From Armatimonadota bacterium (GTDB lineage: Bacteria; Armatimonadota; Fervidibacteria; Fervidibacterales; Fervidibacteraceae): a DNA stretch of 15,681 nucleotides. A model generated the notes under the pieces. The model searched no databases. It was not told the origin of the DNA and saw nothing but the letters and a program-made list of their open reading frames with translations. A program made the position numbers and the translations under genes. Location: the NCBI GenBank assembly GCA_026419315.1, contig JANZZQ010000015.1, positions 1-15,681 on the forward strand. The letters run 5' to 3'. Below, piece by piece: positions 1-6,271 of the stretch (position 1 is the stretch's first letter; every line of letters begins with the position of its first letter).

Positions 1-1
1 G

Positions 2-397
2 TGGACGAGGGGTTACCCTCGTTGGCTCGCAAACGAATTTCTCATTCGGCTCGCCCAAGATTTGAGGGTTCAGACATCTCAATACTTCCACATGGTTGGA
101 GGTGCTTTGTTCACTTTGTTCCTTGCTTGGATGCGTTGGCAGTTTTTCTGGTGGCCGTTCCACCCGCTCGGTTACGCAGCGAGCAGCGCCGTTCCCTGGT
201 TTGGCGACCGTTATGGGTTCAGCATGCTTCTCGGTTGGCTATTGAAAGCGCTGGTAATGTGGTTCGGGGGAATCAGGATGTGGCAATTCTTCAAGCCCTT
301 CGTCATCGGCATGATTTTGGGCAACACTTTCATCCTCTTTATCCTCATCGTCATCCACTTCTTCTTCCCGACGAACGAGGTTGTGGTGATTGAGTGA
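2..397 (+). CDS. C-terminal part of a DUF6784/DUF6785-type multi-pass membrane protein (5' truncated)
   Basis: The reading frame is open from the window edge and ends at TGA 395-397, giving 131 residues, so the start lies upstream. The visible part is very hydrophobic and aromatic. It has about three membrane-spanning stretches, around residues 30-50, 70-90 and 98-118, separated by loops rich in Trp, Phe and Gly (for example FWWPFHPLGYAAS). This HMVGGALFTLFLAWMRW...WWPFHPLGY pattern resembles the C-terminal DUF6784 domain of large DUF6785-family membrane proteins that I recall from Armatimonadota and Planctomycetes. The function of that family is unknown to me. An internal ATG at 62 would give a 111-residue product, but nothing supports starting there because the coding frame continues upstream. 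The family assignment is from memory and moderately sure; that it is the end of a membrane protein is much surer. Confidence 0.8.
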   Translation, partial: WTRGYPRWLANEFLIRLAQDLRVQTSQYFHMVGGALFTLFLAWMRWQFFWWPFHPLGYAASSAVPWFGDRYGFSMLLGWLLKALVMWFGGIRMWQFFKPFVIGMILGNTFILFILIVIHFFFPTNEVVVIE

Positions 398-612
398 AAT
401 TTTTCAAAACCGTTGTTTGCTTGAGGTTAGAAGTTCATTACCCACGTCACCGGCTGAAGCCAGTGGCTGAATGGAATTCGCTGTTAACCCCGGGATGGCA
501 GGATGGTGTCAAGTTTGTGAGGGGTGCCAAGTGCAGGGTGCAATGTTGGTCCTTTGCCTTGCGCCTTGTGCTTAGCGTCCTGTTTTCCGCTTTTCGGCAC
601 TTTGCTTTGTTT

Positions 613-626
613 CGCACTTCGGTGCG
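613..626 (+). terminator. Small UUCG-tetraloop hairpin, possible weak terminator
   Basis: CGCAC and GTGCG pair perfectly around a TTCG loop, which gives the very stable cUUCGg tetraloop in RNA. A T-containing stretch follows (CTTTCGTTTG, 628-637), but it is not a clean U-tract. The hairpin lies about 215 bp downstream of the membrane-protein stop, so it could end that transcript or be a chance structure. Confidence 0.3.
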
Positions 627-707
627 GCTTTCGTTTGCCGCTCAAGATGGCAACTTGAAGGTTGGGAAGTTTTGTGTCAAAATGAAGCGACGGTTTCCCG
701 ACAAGAG

Positions 708-735
708 TTGAGCCGATTTGTCCGATACTGATAAG
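708..735 (+). promoter_or_regulatory. Weak sigma-70-like promoter candidate for atpD
   Basis: TTGAGC (708-713) and GATAAG (730-735) match four of six bases each to the -35 and -10 consensus with a 16-bp spacer. Transcription would start near 742 and leave a leader of about 38 nt before the atpD start. Both boxes are imperfect, so this is only a candidate. Confidence 0.25.
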
Positions 736-779
736 TGGGAAACTCAAAGCCCAATAAATCTCACGGAGGTGCAAATTTG

Positions 780-2237
780 ATGGCGGACACAGTGCCTTTG
801 ATTGAAGTCCACCCGGGTCTGCGGCCGATCCCGGAGAGGGTTGGTCAAATTGTCCAAATCATGGGCGTTGTGGTTGATGTTCGGTTCCCAGATGGCAAAA
901 TCCCTGAGGTTATGAACGCTTTAATTGTCGCCGATGAAAGCCGAAACCCGCCTTTAGTGCTTGAGGTTCAACAGCACCTTGGTGATGACATCGTTCGGAC
1001 GGTGGCAATGGACTTCACAGACGGTTTGAGGCGAGGGATGCTCGTTTACGATACTGGCGGTCCAATCAAAGTCCCGGTCGGCGAGAAGACTTTGGGGAGG
1101 CTTTTTGACGTTTGCGGCAACCCGATTGACGAATTGGGAGAGGTTGAGGCAGATGACTACTGGCCAATCCATCGCCCCGCACCTTCCTTTGAAGAGCAAG
1201 GAACCGTCTCGGAACAGTTGGAAACTGGCATCAAAGTCATGGATTTGCTTGTTCCCTTCCCCCGAGGTGGCAAGATCGGACTGTTCGGTGGAGCTGGTGT
1301 GGGCAAAACCGTGCTCCTTATGGAACTCATCCACAACGTCGCAAAGGCCCATGGTGGAATTTCTGTTTTCGGAGGCGTTGGTGAGCGAACCCGGGAAGGA
1401 AACGACCTTTGGCTTGAAATGAAACACTCAGGCGTCATTAACCGAACCATCCTCGTTTTCGGGCAGATGAACGAACCGCCGGGAGCGCGATTGCGAGTTG
1501 GTTTGACTGCGTTGACGATGGCTGAATACTGGCGAGATGTCAAGGGCATGGATGTTCTGCTGTTCATTGACAACATCTTCAGGTTCGCCCAAGCGGGAAC
1601 TGAGGTCTCCTCGTTGCTCGGTCGGATGCCTTCAGCGGTCGGCTACCAACCGACTTTGGGCACTGAGATGGCTCAATTGCAGGAACGAATCCCGAGCCCG
1701 ACGCGAGGCTCAATCACCAGCTTTCAAGCAATTTCCGTTCCAGCCGACGATATCACTGACCCAGCCCCTGCCACAACTTTCGCTCACCTTGATGGGACGA
1801 TTGTCCTTGAGCGGCGCTTGTTTGAGCGGGCTATTTACCCAGCAGTTGACCCACTGGCTTCAACATCGCGAATCCTTGACCCAAGGTTCGTCGGTGAGGA
1901 GCACTTCCGCATCGCCCGTGAAGTGCAAAGGATTTTGCAGCGATACAACGAACTTCAGGACATCATCGCTATCTTGGGCATGGAAGAGTTGAGCGATGAA
2001 GACAAACTCATTGTCCACCGTGCCCGAAGGTTGCAACTGTTCCTGAGCCAGCCCTTCCACGTTGCGGAGGTTTTCACCGGTCGACCCGGTGCCTATGTCC
2101 CGCTTGAGGAGACCCTTCGCGGATTTGATGAGATTTTGCAAGGCAAATGGGACCACCTTCCCGAAAGTGCCTTCCACCTTGTCGGAACTATTGACGAGGC
2201 TGTTGAAAAGGCGAAACAAATGGGAGCGAAAGTTTGA
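780..2237 (+). CDS. atpD: F1F0 ATP synthase subunit beta (catalytic)
   Basis: This is the catalytic beta subunit of the F1 sector, which makes ATP from ADP and phosphate on the cytoplasmic side of the membrane; 485 residues. Visible landmarks are the P-loop GGAGVGKT (170-177), the GER motif with the catalytic Glu at 202, Walker B ending in Asp264 (LLFIDN), the adenine-pocket and VPADDITDPAP region, and the DELSEED-type loop EELSDED (402-408). ATG 780 is chosen because GGAGGTG (765-771) sits 8 nt upstream; an in-frame ATG at 735 has no such site. The protein starts with roughly 20-25 residues (MADTVPLIEVHPGLRPIP...) before the usual beta-barrel start. No alpha, gamma, delta, epsilon or F0 gene is adjacent: upstream is an unrelated membrane protein and downstream an aldehyde dehydrogenase. 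The beta gene is therefore detached from any ATP synthase operon, at least within this window. Length and core motifs are otherwise normal. Confidence 0.96.
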   Translation: MADTVPLIEVHPGLRPIPERVGQIVQIMGVVVDVRFPDGKIPEVMNALIVADESRNPPLVLEVQQHLGDDIVRTVAMDFTDGLRRGMLVYDTGGPIKVPVGEKTLGRLFDVCGNPIDELGEVEADDYWPIHRPAPSFEEQGTVSEQLETGIKVMDLLVPFPRGGKIGLFGGAGVGKTVLLMELIHNVAKAHGGISVFGGVGERTREGNDLWLEMKHSGVINRTILVFGQMNEPPGARLRVGLTALTMAEYWRDVKGMDVLLFIDNIFRFAQAGTEVSSLLGRMPSAVGYQPTLGTEMAQLQERIPSPTRGSITSFQAISVPADDITDPAPATTFAHLDGTIVLERRLFERAIYPAVDPLASTSRILDPRFVGEEHFRIAREVQRILQRYNELQDIIAILGMEELSDEDKLIVHRARRLQLFLSQPFHVAEVFTGRPGAYVPLEETLRGFDEILQGKWDHLPESAFHLVGTIDEAVEKAKQMGAKV

Positions 2238-2391
2238 TTCAAGTTGGGAGTTGAAGGTTTAAGCGCTGTGCGTTTACTGCTTTTTGAGTTCAGCATATTT
2301 CCAACCAAAGCGCCGAAACGAAAGCCTTGGATTCCCCAAATCGTTAGAAAAGTCCATTTGCCCCCGGGCTGCAAAGGTGGAGGTGAGAAGC

Positions 2392-3846
2392 ATGGAGAGA
2401 GCGGGATATTTTCAGATGCTCATTGACGGCGAGTGGGTTGAAAGCAGCAGCGGTAAAACTCGTCCAGTCATCAACCCTGCAACTGAGGAGGTCATCGTTG
2501 AGGTTCCAGAAGGAACCCCTGAGGACGCAAAGCGAGCCGTTGACGCTGCTGCGAGGGCGTTCAAGGAGTGGTCGAGACTTACCCCTTATGACCGCGCAGT
2601 CATCTTGAAGAGGGCTGCAGATTTGATTCGCGAACGGCTTGAGGAAATTGCACGACTAATGACCCTTGAGGTGGGAAAGCCCATCAAAGAGTCAAGAGCG
2701 GAAATGCAGGTTTGTGCCGGCTATTTTGAGTGGTATGCTGAGGAAGCGAAACGCAACTACGGCGAACTCGTTCCACAGTGGATTCCGAGCAAGCGCCATT
2801 GGGTTATCCGTCAACCCGTTGGCGTTGTGGCGACGATAACTCCTTGGAACTTCCCCGCAAACTTGCTTGCCAGAAAAGTTGCACCTGCCTTGGCTGCAGG
2901 TTGCACCGTCGTTTCTAAGCCTGACCACAGAACCCCGCTCGTTGCTATGGCAATTTTCAAGTGCTTGCAAGATGCGGGTTTGCCGAAAGGCGTAGCGAAC
3001 CTTGTCACCGGCGAACCGGCAGAAATTTCCGCTGTCTTCTTCTCCGACGAACGAGTTCGCAAAATCAGTTTCACGGGCTCAACGCGCGTCGGTCGTTTGC
3101 TCATGCAACAAGCCGCCGACCAAATCAAACGCCTCTCCCTCGAACTTGGGGGTCACGCTCCCGTCCTCGTTTTCCCGGATGTTGATGTTGACAAGGCTGC
3201 AAAGTGGACCGTTCAGGCAAAGTTCCGAAACAACGGTCAAACCTGCATTTCGCCAAACCGAATTTATGTCCACGAGCAAATTTGGGATGAATTCGTCGAA
3301 CGGGTTGTGGACTACACGAAGCGATTGAAACTCGGAAACGGTCTTGATGAAACTACAGATGTTGGCCCACTGATTGATCGAAACGGATTGGAGAAAGTTG
3401 AGCGACATGTTCAAGATGCAGTTGCGAAAGGAGCGAAAGTTCTTTGCGGCGGCAAACGCCCCGAGGGTGAACAGTTCAAGCGAGGCTATTGGTATGAGCC
3501 AACAGTCCTCATCAACATCACGAGGGACATGCTGGTTTCGTGCGAAGAAACCTTCGGGCCAGTAATGCCCTTAATTCCCTTCCGAGATAAGGACGAGGTG
3601 ATCGAATGGGCGAACGACACTCCTTATGGCTTGGCGGCTTACTTGCTCACCTACGACTTCCGAACTTTGATTGATGTCGTGGAGCGGCTTGAGACCGGTA
3701 TGGTTGGAGTTTGGGACTTCGCCCCAGCAACCTTCCAATGCCCGTTTGGCGGAATCAAACAATCGGGGTTCGGTGCAGAAGGTGGATGGGAAGGACTCAA
3801 GGAGTATCTCGTCACCAAACACGTAAGCATAGTGCTGGACTATTGA
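2392..3846 (+). CDS. NAD(P)-dependent aldehyde dehydrogenase, succinate-semialdehyde dehydrogenase-like
   Basis: This enzyme oxidises an aldehyde to the acid with NAD(P)+ as acceptor; 484 residues, typical of the ALDH superfamily. The substrate-defining cysteine loop FRNNGQTCISPNR has the nucleophile at Cys285. The general base is Glu251 in LELGG, and the 34-residue Glu-to-Cys spacing matches GabD-type enzymes. Also visible are the TPWNFP cofactor-binding motif, the FTGSTRVG glycine motif and the late EETFGPV motif. FRNxGQTC resembles succinate-semialdehyde dehydrogenases, but broad aldehyde specificity cannot be excluded. The usual KPxExTP segment reads KPDHRTP, a mild deviation. ATG 2392 is chosen because GGAGGTGA (2379-2386) precedes it by 5 nt; the frame stays open back to 2284 but without a ribosome binding site. 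It lies 154 bp downstream of atpD, with no GABA genes nearby to fix its pathway. Confidence 0.93.
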   Translation: MERAGYFQMLIDGEWVESSSGKTRPVINPATEEVIVEVPEGTPEDAKRAVDAAARAFKEWSRLTPYDRAVILKRAADLIRERLEEIARLMTLEVGKPIKESRAEMQVCAGYFEWYAEEAKRNYGELVPQWIPSKRHWVIRQPVGVVATITPWNFPANLLARKVAPALAAGCTVVSKPDHRTPLVAMAIFKCLQDAGLPKGVANLVTGEPAEISAVFFSDERVRKISFTGSTRVGRLLMQQAADQIKRLSLELGGHAPVLVFPDVDVDKAAKWTVQAKFRNNGQTCISPNRIYVHEQIWDEFVERVVDYTKRLKLGNGLDETTDVGPLIDRNGLEKVERHVQDAVAKGAKVLCGGKRPEGEQFKRGYWYEPTVLINITRDMLVSCEETFGPVMPLIPFRDKDEVIEWANDTPYGLAAYLLTYDFRTLIDVVERLETGMVGVWDFAPATFQCPFGGIKQSGFGAEGGWEGLKEYLVTKHVSIVLDY

Positions 3847-3890
3847 CACAAAGGTGGAATGCTCATCAAATTGCTTGGTCGCAGAATTTC

Positions 3891-3919
3891 TTGACATCCC
3901 TTGTCGCTCGTGCTATCCT
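3891..3919 (+). promoter_or_regulatory. Sigma-70-type promoter for the 3D-domain gene
   Basis: A perfect TTGACA (3891-3896), a 17-bp spacer and TATCCT (3914-3919, four of six bases including the TAT and final T) make the best promoter in the window. Transcription would start near 3926 and leave a leader of about 87 nt before the ATG at 4013. Confidence 0.65.
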
Positions 3920-4012
3920 AAAAGCGCCCCAATTGTTCCCCTTGCCGAGGAGCGTTGAATTTTGGGATGGCAAGGTGGGTTTTTGTTTGGGGCAGAAAGG
4001 AGGGGACGAGGG

Positions 4013-4684
4013 ATGTATCAGTTACGGTGGACTTTAGCGTTCGCGACGGTGATGGGTTGTGCTGTATCTGTGGTTTGGCTTGCAATCGCCCAAACCGAGC
4101 AGCCCACAGAAACCTGCCCCGAAGCCCTCCAGCAAGAGCCAGCGAAAAAGGCAACAGTTCAAGGGTTTGAAGATGTAATCCGTGTGCAAAACAGTAACTT
4201 GGAAACGAAACGGGAAAACAACCGCAAAAACTGTGCGGAGGAAATTTTCGTTTCCAGGAACACGAGAGAGGCTTGGCTGAAAATGCTCAAATCATTCAAC
4301 CTCAACCCGCCGTCAAGACCTGAGGGTTGGAAATTTGCCAATTACACATGGCTACGCTGGCGCGGAACTCTCGCTTCCCGTGCCGGAAATGTTCGTCGCT
4401 TCCGCCTAATGAGGATGATAGCGACCGCTTACTGCCCGAGAGGATGTTGTGGCTCATCCAGTGGGCGAACTGCAACGGGGAGAAGAGCCGAATATGGAAT
4501 TGTTGCTGTTGACCCACGAGTTATCCCTTTAGGCACGACCCTCTATGTTGACCGCTACGGCTTTGCAATTGCTGCCGACACCGGTCGCAAAATCAAAGGC
4601 GCCCGTATTGATTTGTGCTTCCCAACCCACAAGGAGGCTTTGCGGTTCGGGCGAAAAACTGTCAAGGTTTTGCTACTCAGGTGA
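4013..4684 (+). CDS. Secreted 3D-domain protein (double-psi beta-barrel)
   Basis: The product has 223 residues. It begins with a signal-peptide-like segment: a short N-terminus with Arg5, then a hydrophobic stretch to about residue 26 ending in AIAQ. A low-complexity, charged linker follows (about 30-120). The last 90 residues form a 3D domain named for three aspartates, here Asp167 in VAVDPRVIPLGT, Asp189 in AADTG and Asp200 in KGARID. This fold is shared with MltA lytic transglycosylases and resuscitation/spore-germination factors, so a cell-wall role outside the cytoplasm is likely. The domain opens with the Cys-rich ATAYCPRGCCG (Cys141, 145, 146). ATG 4013 is chosen because AAGGAGGGG (3997-4005) lies 7 nt upstream; the frame also opens at 3962, but that start would ruin the signal peptide. 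It has its own promoter (3891-3919) and appears monocistronic. Whether it is an active lytic enzyme cannot be told. Confidence 0.88.
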   Translation: MYQLRWTLAFATVMGCAVSVVWLAIAQTEQPTETCPEALQQEPAKKATVQGFEDVIRVQNSNLETKRENNRKNCAEEIFVSRNTREAWLKMLKSFNLNPPSRPEGWKFANYTWLRWRGTLASRAGNVRRFRLMRMIATAYCPRGCCGSSSGRTATGRRAEYGIVAVDPRVIPLGTTLYVDRYGFAIAADTGRKIKGARIDLCFPTHKEALRFGRKTVKVLLLR

Positions 4685-4843
4685 AATTGACCGAACCGAA
4701 ATTGAATCAAACGGGATGCAAGCGAAAAGCAAATCATCAGGTAGGCACATGGGGTTTAAAGTGCCAAGCGAATCATGTCTCAGCAAAATGCACAACGAAA
4801 CCTTGCCTCATGAAGTGAGGATTCGAAGCGCCGGCGAAGCACC

Positions 4844-4881
4844 AATAAGTTTTCAGGGGTAGAAACCCCACCCCACTTATT
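4844..4881 (+). terminator. Nested hairpin downstream of the 3D gene, possible terminator or RNA element
   Basis: The outer arms AATAAGT (4844-4850) and ACTTATT (4875-4881) are perfectly complementary. Inside them GGGGT (4856-4860) pairs with ACCCC (4865-4869) around an AGAA loop. The two stems, 7 and 5 bp, are separated by an internal loop of 5 nt on each side. The element lies 160 bp after the 3D gene stop and has no U-tract, so it may be a structured RNA or a non-canonical 3' end. Confidence 0.4.
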
Positions 4882-4935
4882 TCGCCGCCGATTTCGAGGA
4901 GTTTTTTGCGAATTTGGCGTCTCGCGCTTTGCCAA

Positions 4936-4951
4936 GGCAAAAGCTTTTGCC
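4936..4951. repeat. 16-bp perfect palindrome
   Basis: GGCAAAAGCTTTTGCC is identical to its own reverse complement. As DNA it could be a site for a dimeric regulator; as RNA it would form a 6-bp stem with an AGCU loop. It is not followed by a T-run, so an intrinsic terminator is unlikely. Only this copy is apparent in the window. Confidence 0.6.
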
Positions 4952-5004
4952 GAATAAATTCAGCGCCAGCCTGTTCCGGCTCAACTGAAGGAGCGATTAA
5001 TTTA

Positions 5005-5055
5005 GCGACGAGTTAGGGTGAAGGGCGAACCGAATCAATTCGCTAACGATGTCGC
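5005..5055 (+). promoter_or_regulatory. Interrupted long hairpin just upstream of ruvC
   Basis: Three successive pairings are in register: GCGAC (5005-5009) with GTCGC (5051-5055), GTTAG (5012-5016) with CTAAC (5043-5047), and CGAA (5026-5029) with TTCG (5039-5042) around a 9-nt loop. That is 14 base pairs in all, with internal loops GA/GAT and a 9-nt left-side bulge. It ends 24 nt before the ruvC ATG, so it could be an operator or leader structure affecting ruv expression. Function is inference. Confidence 0.4.
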
Positions 5056-5079
5056 ATAATCATTGACGGGCGAAGTGAG

Positions 5080-5592
5080 ATGACGAGTGTCCGGACCGTA
5101 ATCGGGATTGACCCTGGGACGCAGCGAGTAGGTTACGCGATCATTAAGGAGACGACAGAAAGTTGGCAAGCAATTGATAGCGGAGTGTTTCAATTCCCTT
5201 CAAGATTACCGGTTCCGCAAAGGCTGGCAATGCTTTTTGAAGAGTTGACTGCTTTGCTGGACGAGTATTCCCCCGATTGCGTTGTCGTTGAGGAGCCTTA
5301 TGTTCGCCCGTTTGGGATGAAGTCTGCACTTGTGGTTGCCCAGAGCGTGGGCATTGTCAAGTTGGCTGCTGTGAGGGCAGGTGTCCCCGTCGTAAGTTAC
5401 CCATACACGCAAGCGAAGCGAACTTTAACGGGGAGTGGCTCCGCAACAAAAACTGTTTTGGCTACTGCTGTCCAGCAACTCCTGAAACTCCCTCAGTTGC
5501 CACCTTGGCAAGATGCAATTGATGCGATGGCTTTTGCTTTATGTCACTGCTTGCTCTCACCCCTTTCTGAGGAGGTGAGAACAATCCCATGA
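5080..5592 (+). CDS. ruvC: Holliday junction resolvase RuvC
   Basis: RuvC is the endonuclease that nicks Holliday junctions symmetrically during recombinational repair. The product has 170 residues, the family's usual length. The RNase H-like active site is complete: Asp11 in IGIDPGT, Glu71/Glu72 in VVVEEPYV, and Asp145 with Asp148 in WQDAIDAMA. The DNA-binding segment YTQAKRTLTGSGSATK (109-124) matches the family pattern QVK..VTG.G.A.K. The start at ATG 5080 follows a weak purine-rich site (GAAGTGAG) directly upstream; no better start lies in frame. It is the first gene of ruvC-ruvA-HNH-ruvB, and its stop overlaps the ruvA start as ATGA (5589-5592), which suggests coupled translation. A long interrupted hairpin lies immediately upstream. 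The identification is secure. Confidence 0.96.
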   Translation: MTSVRTVIGIDPGTQRVGYAIIKETTESWQAIDSGVFQFPSRLPVPQRLAMLFEELTALLDEYSPDCVVVEEPYVRPFGMKSALVVAQSVGIVKLAAVRAGVPVVSYPYTQAKRTLTGSGSATKTVLATAVQQLLKLPQLPPWQDAIDAMAFALCHCLLSPLSEEVRTIP

Positions 5593-6209
5593 TTGGACGA
5601 TTGAAGGGACGACTTGTTGAGCGTCACGATCAACGGCTCGTCATTGACGTCAGCGGCGTTGGCTATGAAGTTTTCGTTCCCGGCATAGTTGCCCGCTGGG
5701 CAGAAAGTTTGAAAATCGGCGACGAGGTTGAATTGGTGACGCTTTACTTAATGCAAATGGAACCAGGCAGGGCAACTCCCATGTTGCTGGGTTTCCGCAA
5801 CGAGTTGGAGCGGGAGTTTTTTGAACGGCTTTTGTCTGTTCCGAAATTGGGAGTTCGCGGCGCATTGCAACTCTTCGCCGTCCCAATGGCTACTTTGGCA
5901 AGGGCAATTGAAGACAACGATTTGAAGACACTAATGAAACTCCCAGGCGTCGGTCGTCAAAGGGCAAGGGAACTTGTCGCCACATTGCAAGGCAAAGTCG
6001 CTAAATTCGCTTTGCTTGCTGAAGAAGAAGCCCCAACACCCACAGTTATTGATGTTGTAGACGAGGCACTTGAAATCTTGCAATCTCTCGGTTACAGCCG
6101 AACCGAAGCCCAAAGGATGATTGACACAGCGCTTGAACGGTTACCCAAGCCTTCAAGCGTTGAAGAACTCATCAGGGTCGTGTATCAGGCACAAAGGGAG
6201 CAAAGGTGA
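5589..6209 (+). CDS. ruvA: Holliday junction DNA helicase subunit RuvA
   Basis: RuvA binds the Holliday junction as a tetramer and loads the RuvB motor. The product has 206 residues with all three domains: the N-terminal OB fold (MIGRLKG...VSGVGYEVFVP, about 1-65), paired helix-hairpin-helix motifs (about 82-97 and 115-133, the second being KLPGVGRQRARELV), a flexible linker (about 141-152), and the C-terminal RuvB-binding three-helix domain (153-205, EILQSLGYSRTEAQRMI). Two segments differ from the textbook form. The acidic pin region, REDA in E. coli, reads MEPGRATP here with about four extra residues. The first HhH reads VPKLGVRGA instead of the NGVGPKLA type. The start ATG overlaps the ruvC stop (ATGA), with GAGGAGGTGAGA about 10 nt upstream inside ruvC. 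Its stop lies inside a possible GTG start for the next gene. Confidence 0.95.
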   Translation: MIGRLKGRLVERHDQRLVIDVSGVGYEVFVPGIVARWAESLKIGDEVELVTLYLMQMEPGRATPMLLGFRNELEREFFERLLSVPKLGVRGALQLFAVPMATLARAIEDNDLKTLMKLPGVGRQRARELVATLQGKVAKFALLAEEEAPTPTVIDVVDEALEILQSLGYSRTEAQRMIDTALERLPKPSSVEELIRVVYQAQREQR

Positions 6210-6255
6210 TTTTTAGGAAGAGGCGTTTTGAAGACTGCAACCTGCGCGGGGCCGT

Positions 6256-6262
6256 GAGGAGG
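6256..6262 (+). promoter_or_regulatory. Shine-Dalgarno that fixes the HNH gene start
   Basis: GAGGAGG (6256-6262) lies 9 nt before ATG 6272. The same frame opens at GTG 6206, overlapping the ruvA stop as GTGA, but that start has a poorer upstream site. The strong site favours 6272, leaving 62 nt between ruvA and this gene. Confidence 0.55.
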
Positions 6263-6271
6263 CGGGGCAAA

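Larger units (their letters stand above)
398..779. other. Intergenic region upstream of atpD, no gene supported
   Basis: This is 382 bp between the membrane protein and atpD. The open frames here have implausible protein composition (Arg-, Cys- and Phe-rich, no recognisable motif) and no ribosome binding site. It contains a pyrimidine-rich stretch (551-617) with repeated CTTTGC/CCTTG units, a small cTTCGg-type hairpin (613-626), a weak promoter candidate (708-735) and the strong atpD Shine-Dalgarno (765-771). Confidence 0.6.
4685..5079. other. Structured intergenic region upstream of the ruv operon, no gene supported
   Basis: This is 395 bp without a credible coding frame; the open frames here are run-ons or shadows of the 3D gene. 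It holds three dyad-symmetric elements listed separately: a nested hairpin at 4844-4881, a 16-bp perfect palindrome at 4936-4951 and a long interrupted hairpin at 5005-5055. CATAAT (5055-5060) matches the -10 consensus at five of six bases but has no good -35 at 16-18 bp. No tRNA or recognised riboswitch is seen. Confidence 0.6.

Noticed and set aside
394..711. Open frame of 105 codons upstream of atpD
   Set aside because: It is rich in Arg, Cys and Phe, has no ribosome binding site and no recognisable motif, and passes through low-complexity repeats. It reads as non-coding.
2284..2391. Longer start for the aldehyde dehydrogenase
   Set aside because: The 36 extra residues do not look like ALDH sequence and no ribosome binding site precedes them, whereas GGAGGTGA lies 5 nt before ATG 2392.
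4545..4862. Open frame overlapping the 3D gene end and continuing into the spacer
   Set aside because: It begins out of frame inside the 3D domain, and its unique tail has no motif or conserved-looking composition.
5026..5042. Possible LexA box (CGAAC...TTCG) upstream of ruvC
   Set aside because: The half-sites resemble the Gram-positive CGAAC-N4-GTTCG box, but the spacing is too long and the right half lacks the G of GTTCG. SOS control is not supported by this site.
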